Source: an uncultured Cellvibrionales bacterium
Lineage (GTDB): Bacteria > Pseudomonadota > Gammaproteobacteria > Pseudomonadales > Cellvibrionaceae
Direction of reading: 5' to 3'
Assembly (NCBI GenBank): GCA_913020115.1
Contig: CAJWBQ010000019.1
Coordinates: 27,803 to 91,802, forward strand
Length of the DNA: 64,000 nt
The notes under the pieces are model-generated. The model had not been told where the DNA came from. It worked only from the letters and a program-made list of their open reading frames with translations, and did no database searches. The position numbers and the translations under genes are program-made. Of this stretch, positions 63,918-64,000 are shown in pieces. How positions within the stretch are numbered: position 1 is the first letter of the stretch; each line of letters begins with the position of its first letter.

Positions 63918-64000
63918 AAGGGTTTTTTCCACTACAATGGCGAATAGACCGCACAATAGACCGAACAGGGAATACACACAAGCCTCACAGCTTTGCAGCC

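Overview
The window looks like chromosomal DNA of a marine gammaproteobacterium, probably close to the Cellvibrionales or an alteromonad-like group; this placement is an inference. The main support is the right-hand 12 kb. It carries the conserved gammaproteobacterial order orn, queG, nnr, tsaE, amiB, mutL, miaA, hfq, hflX, hflK, hflC, with hisZ and purA further left. Other support is the moderate GC content and the four TonB-dependent receptors. No rRNA, tRNA, CRISPR array, transposase or integrase was recognised.

Layout, left to right. (1) 1-16.4 kb is mixed accessory and metabolic genes: a molybdopterin oxidoreductase cut by the window edge, a rhodanese, a TonB receptor, a eukaryotic (HIS6)-type HisA, a YceI/cytochrome b561 pair, an aldehyde dehydrogenase, an M28 peptidase lipoprotein, an exported amidohydrolase, a GST, and a TonB receptor paired with an exported phosphatidylserine-decarboxylase-like protein. 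(2) 16.6-31.7 kb is a locus of poorly characterised envelope proteins. It has four DUF6152 proteins whose predicted mature N-terminus is His-His-Ser, three DUF6644-like four-helix membrane proteins, a cytochrome b561, a TonB receptor, a HupE/UreJ-type permease, a membrane-anchor protein, a Tat-exported YgiD-type dioxygenase, a small DOPA-dioxygenase-family protein and a membrane-tethered winged-helix regulator. Eight of these form a tight plus-strand run from 21.6 to 29.3 kb. This is the best candidate for an undescribed system. (3) 29.4-35.3 kb has an IclR regulator and a short ring-cleavage operon: FAH-family enzyme, SnoaL-like protein, MhpB-like extradiol dioxygenase, BKACE-family enzyme. 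(4) 35.5-40.1 kb has a hypothetical protein, a LysR regulator, a 24-codon small gene, purA and hisZ. (5) 40.2-52.0 kb is a carbohydrate island lying between hisZ and hflC, which are neighbours or near neighbours in pseudomonads. It holds two TauD/TfdA-type oxygenases, a xylose-reductase-like aldo/keto reductase, a SulP transporter, a GH31 alpha-glycosidase, a sodium:solute symporter and a TonB receptor. Three copies of a palindrome built on TCTTATATAAGA sit in front of its transcription units. (6) 52.1-63.9 kb is the housekeeping cluster.

How the parts may work together (inference). In the island, the TonB receptor would import a glycoside across the outer membrane, the symporter would take it across the inner membrane, GH31 would hydrolyse it, and the reductase and oxygenases would process the released sugar, all under one unlinked regulator that reads the palindrome. 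In the DUF6152 locus, the receptor, permease, b-type cytochrome and exported His-rich proteins suggest handling of a metal or a redox-active ligand such as a catechol in the periplasm, next to enzymes that open catechol rings.
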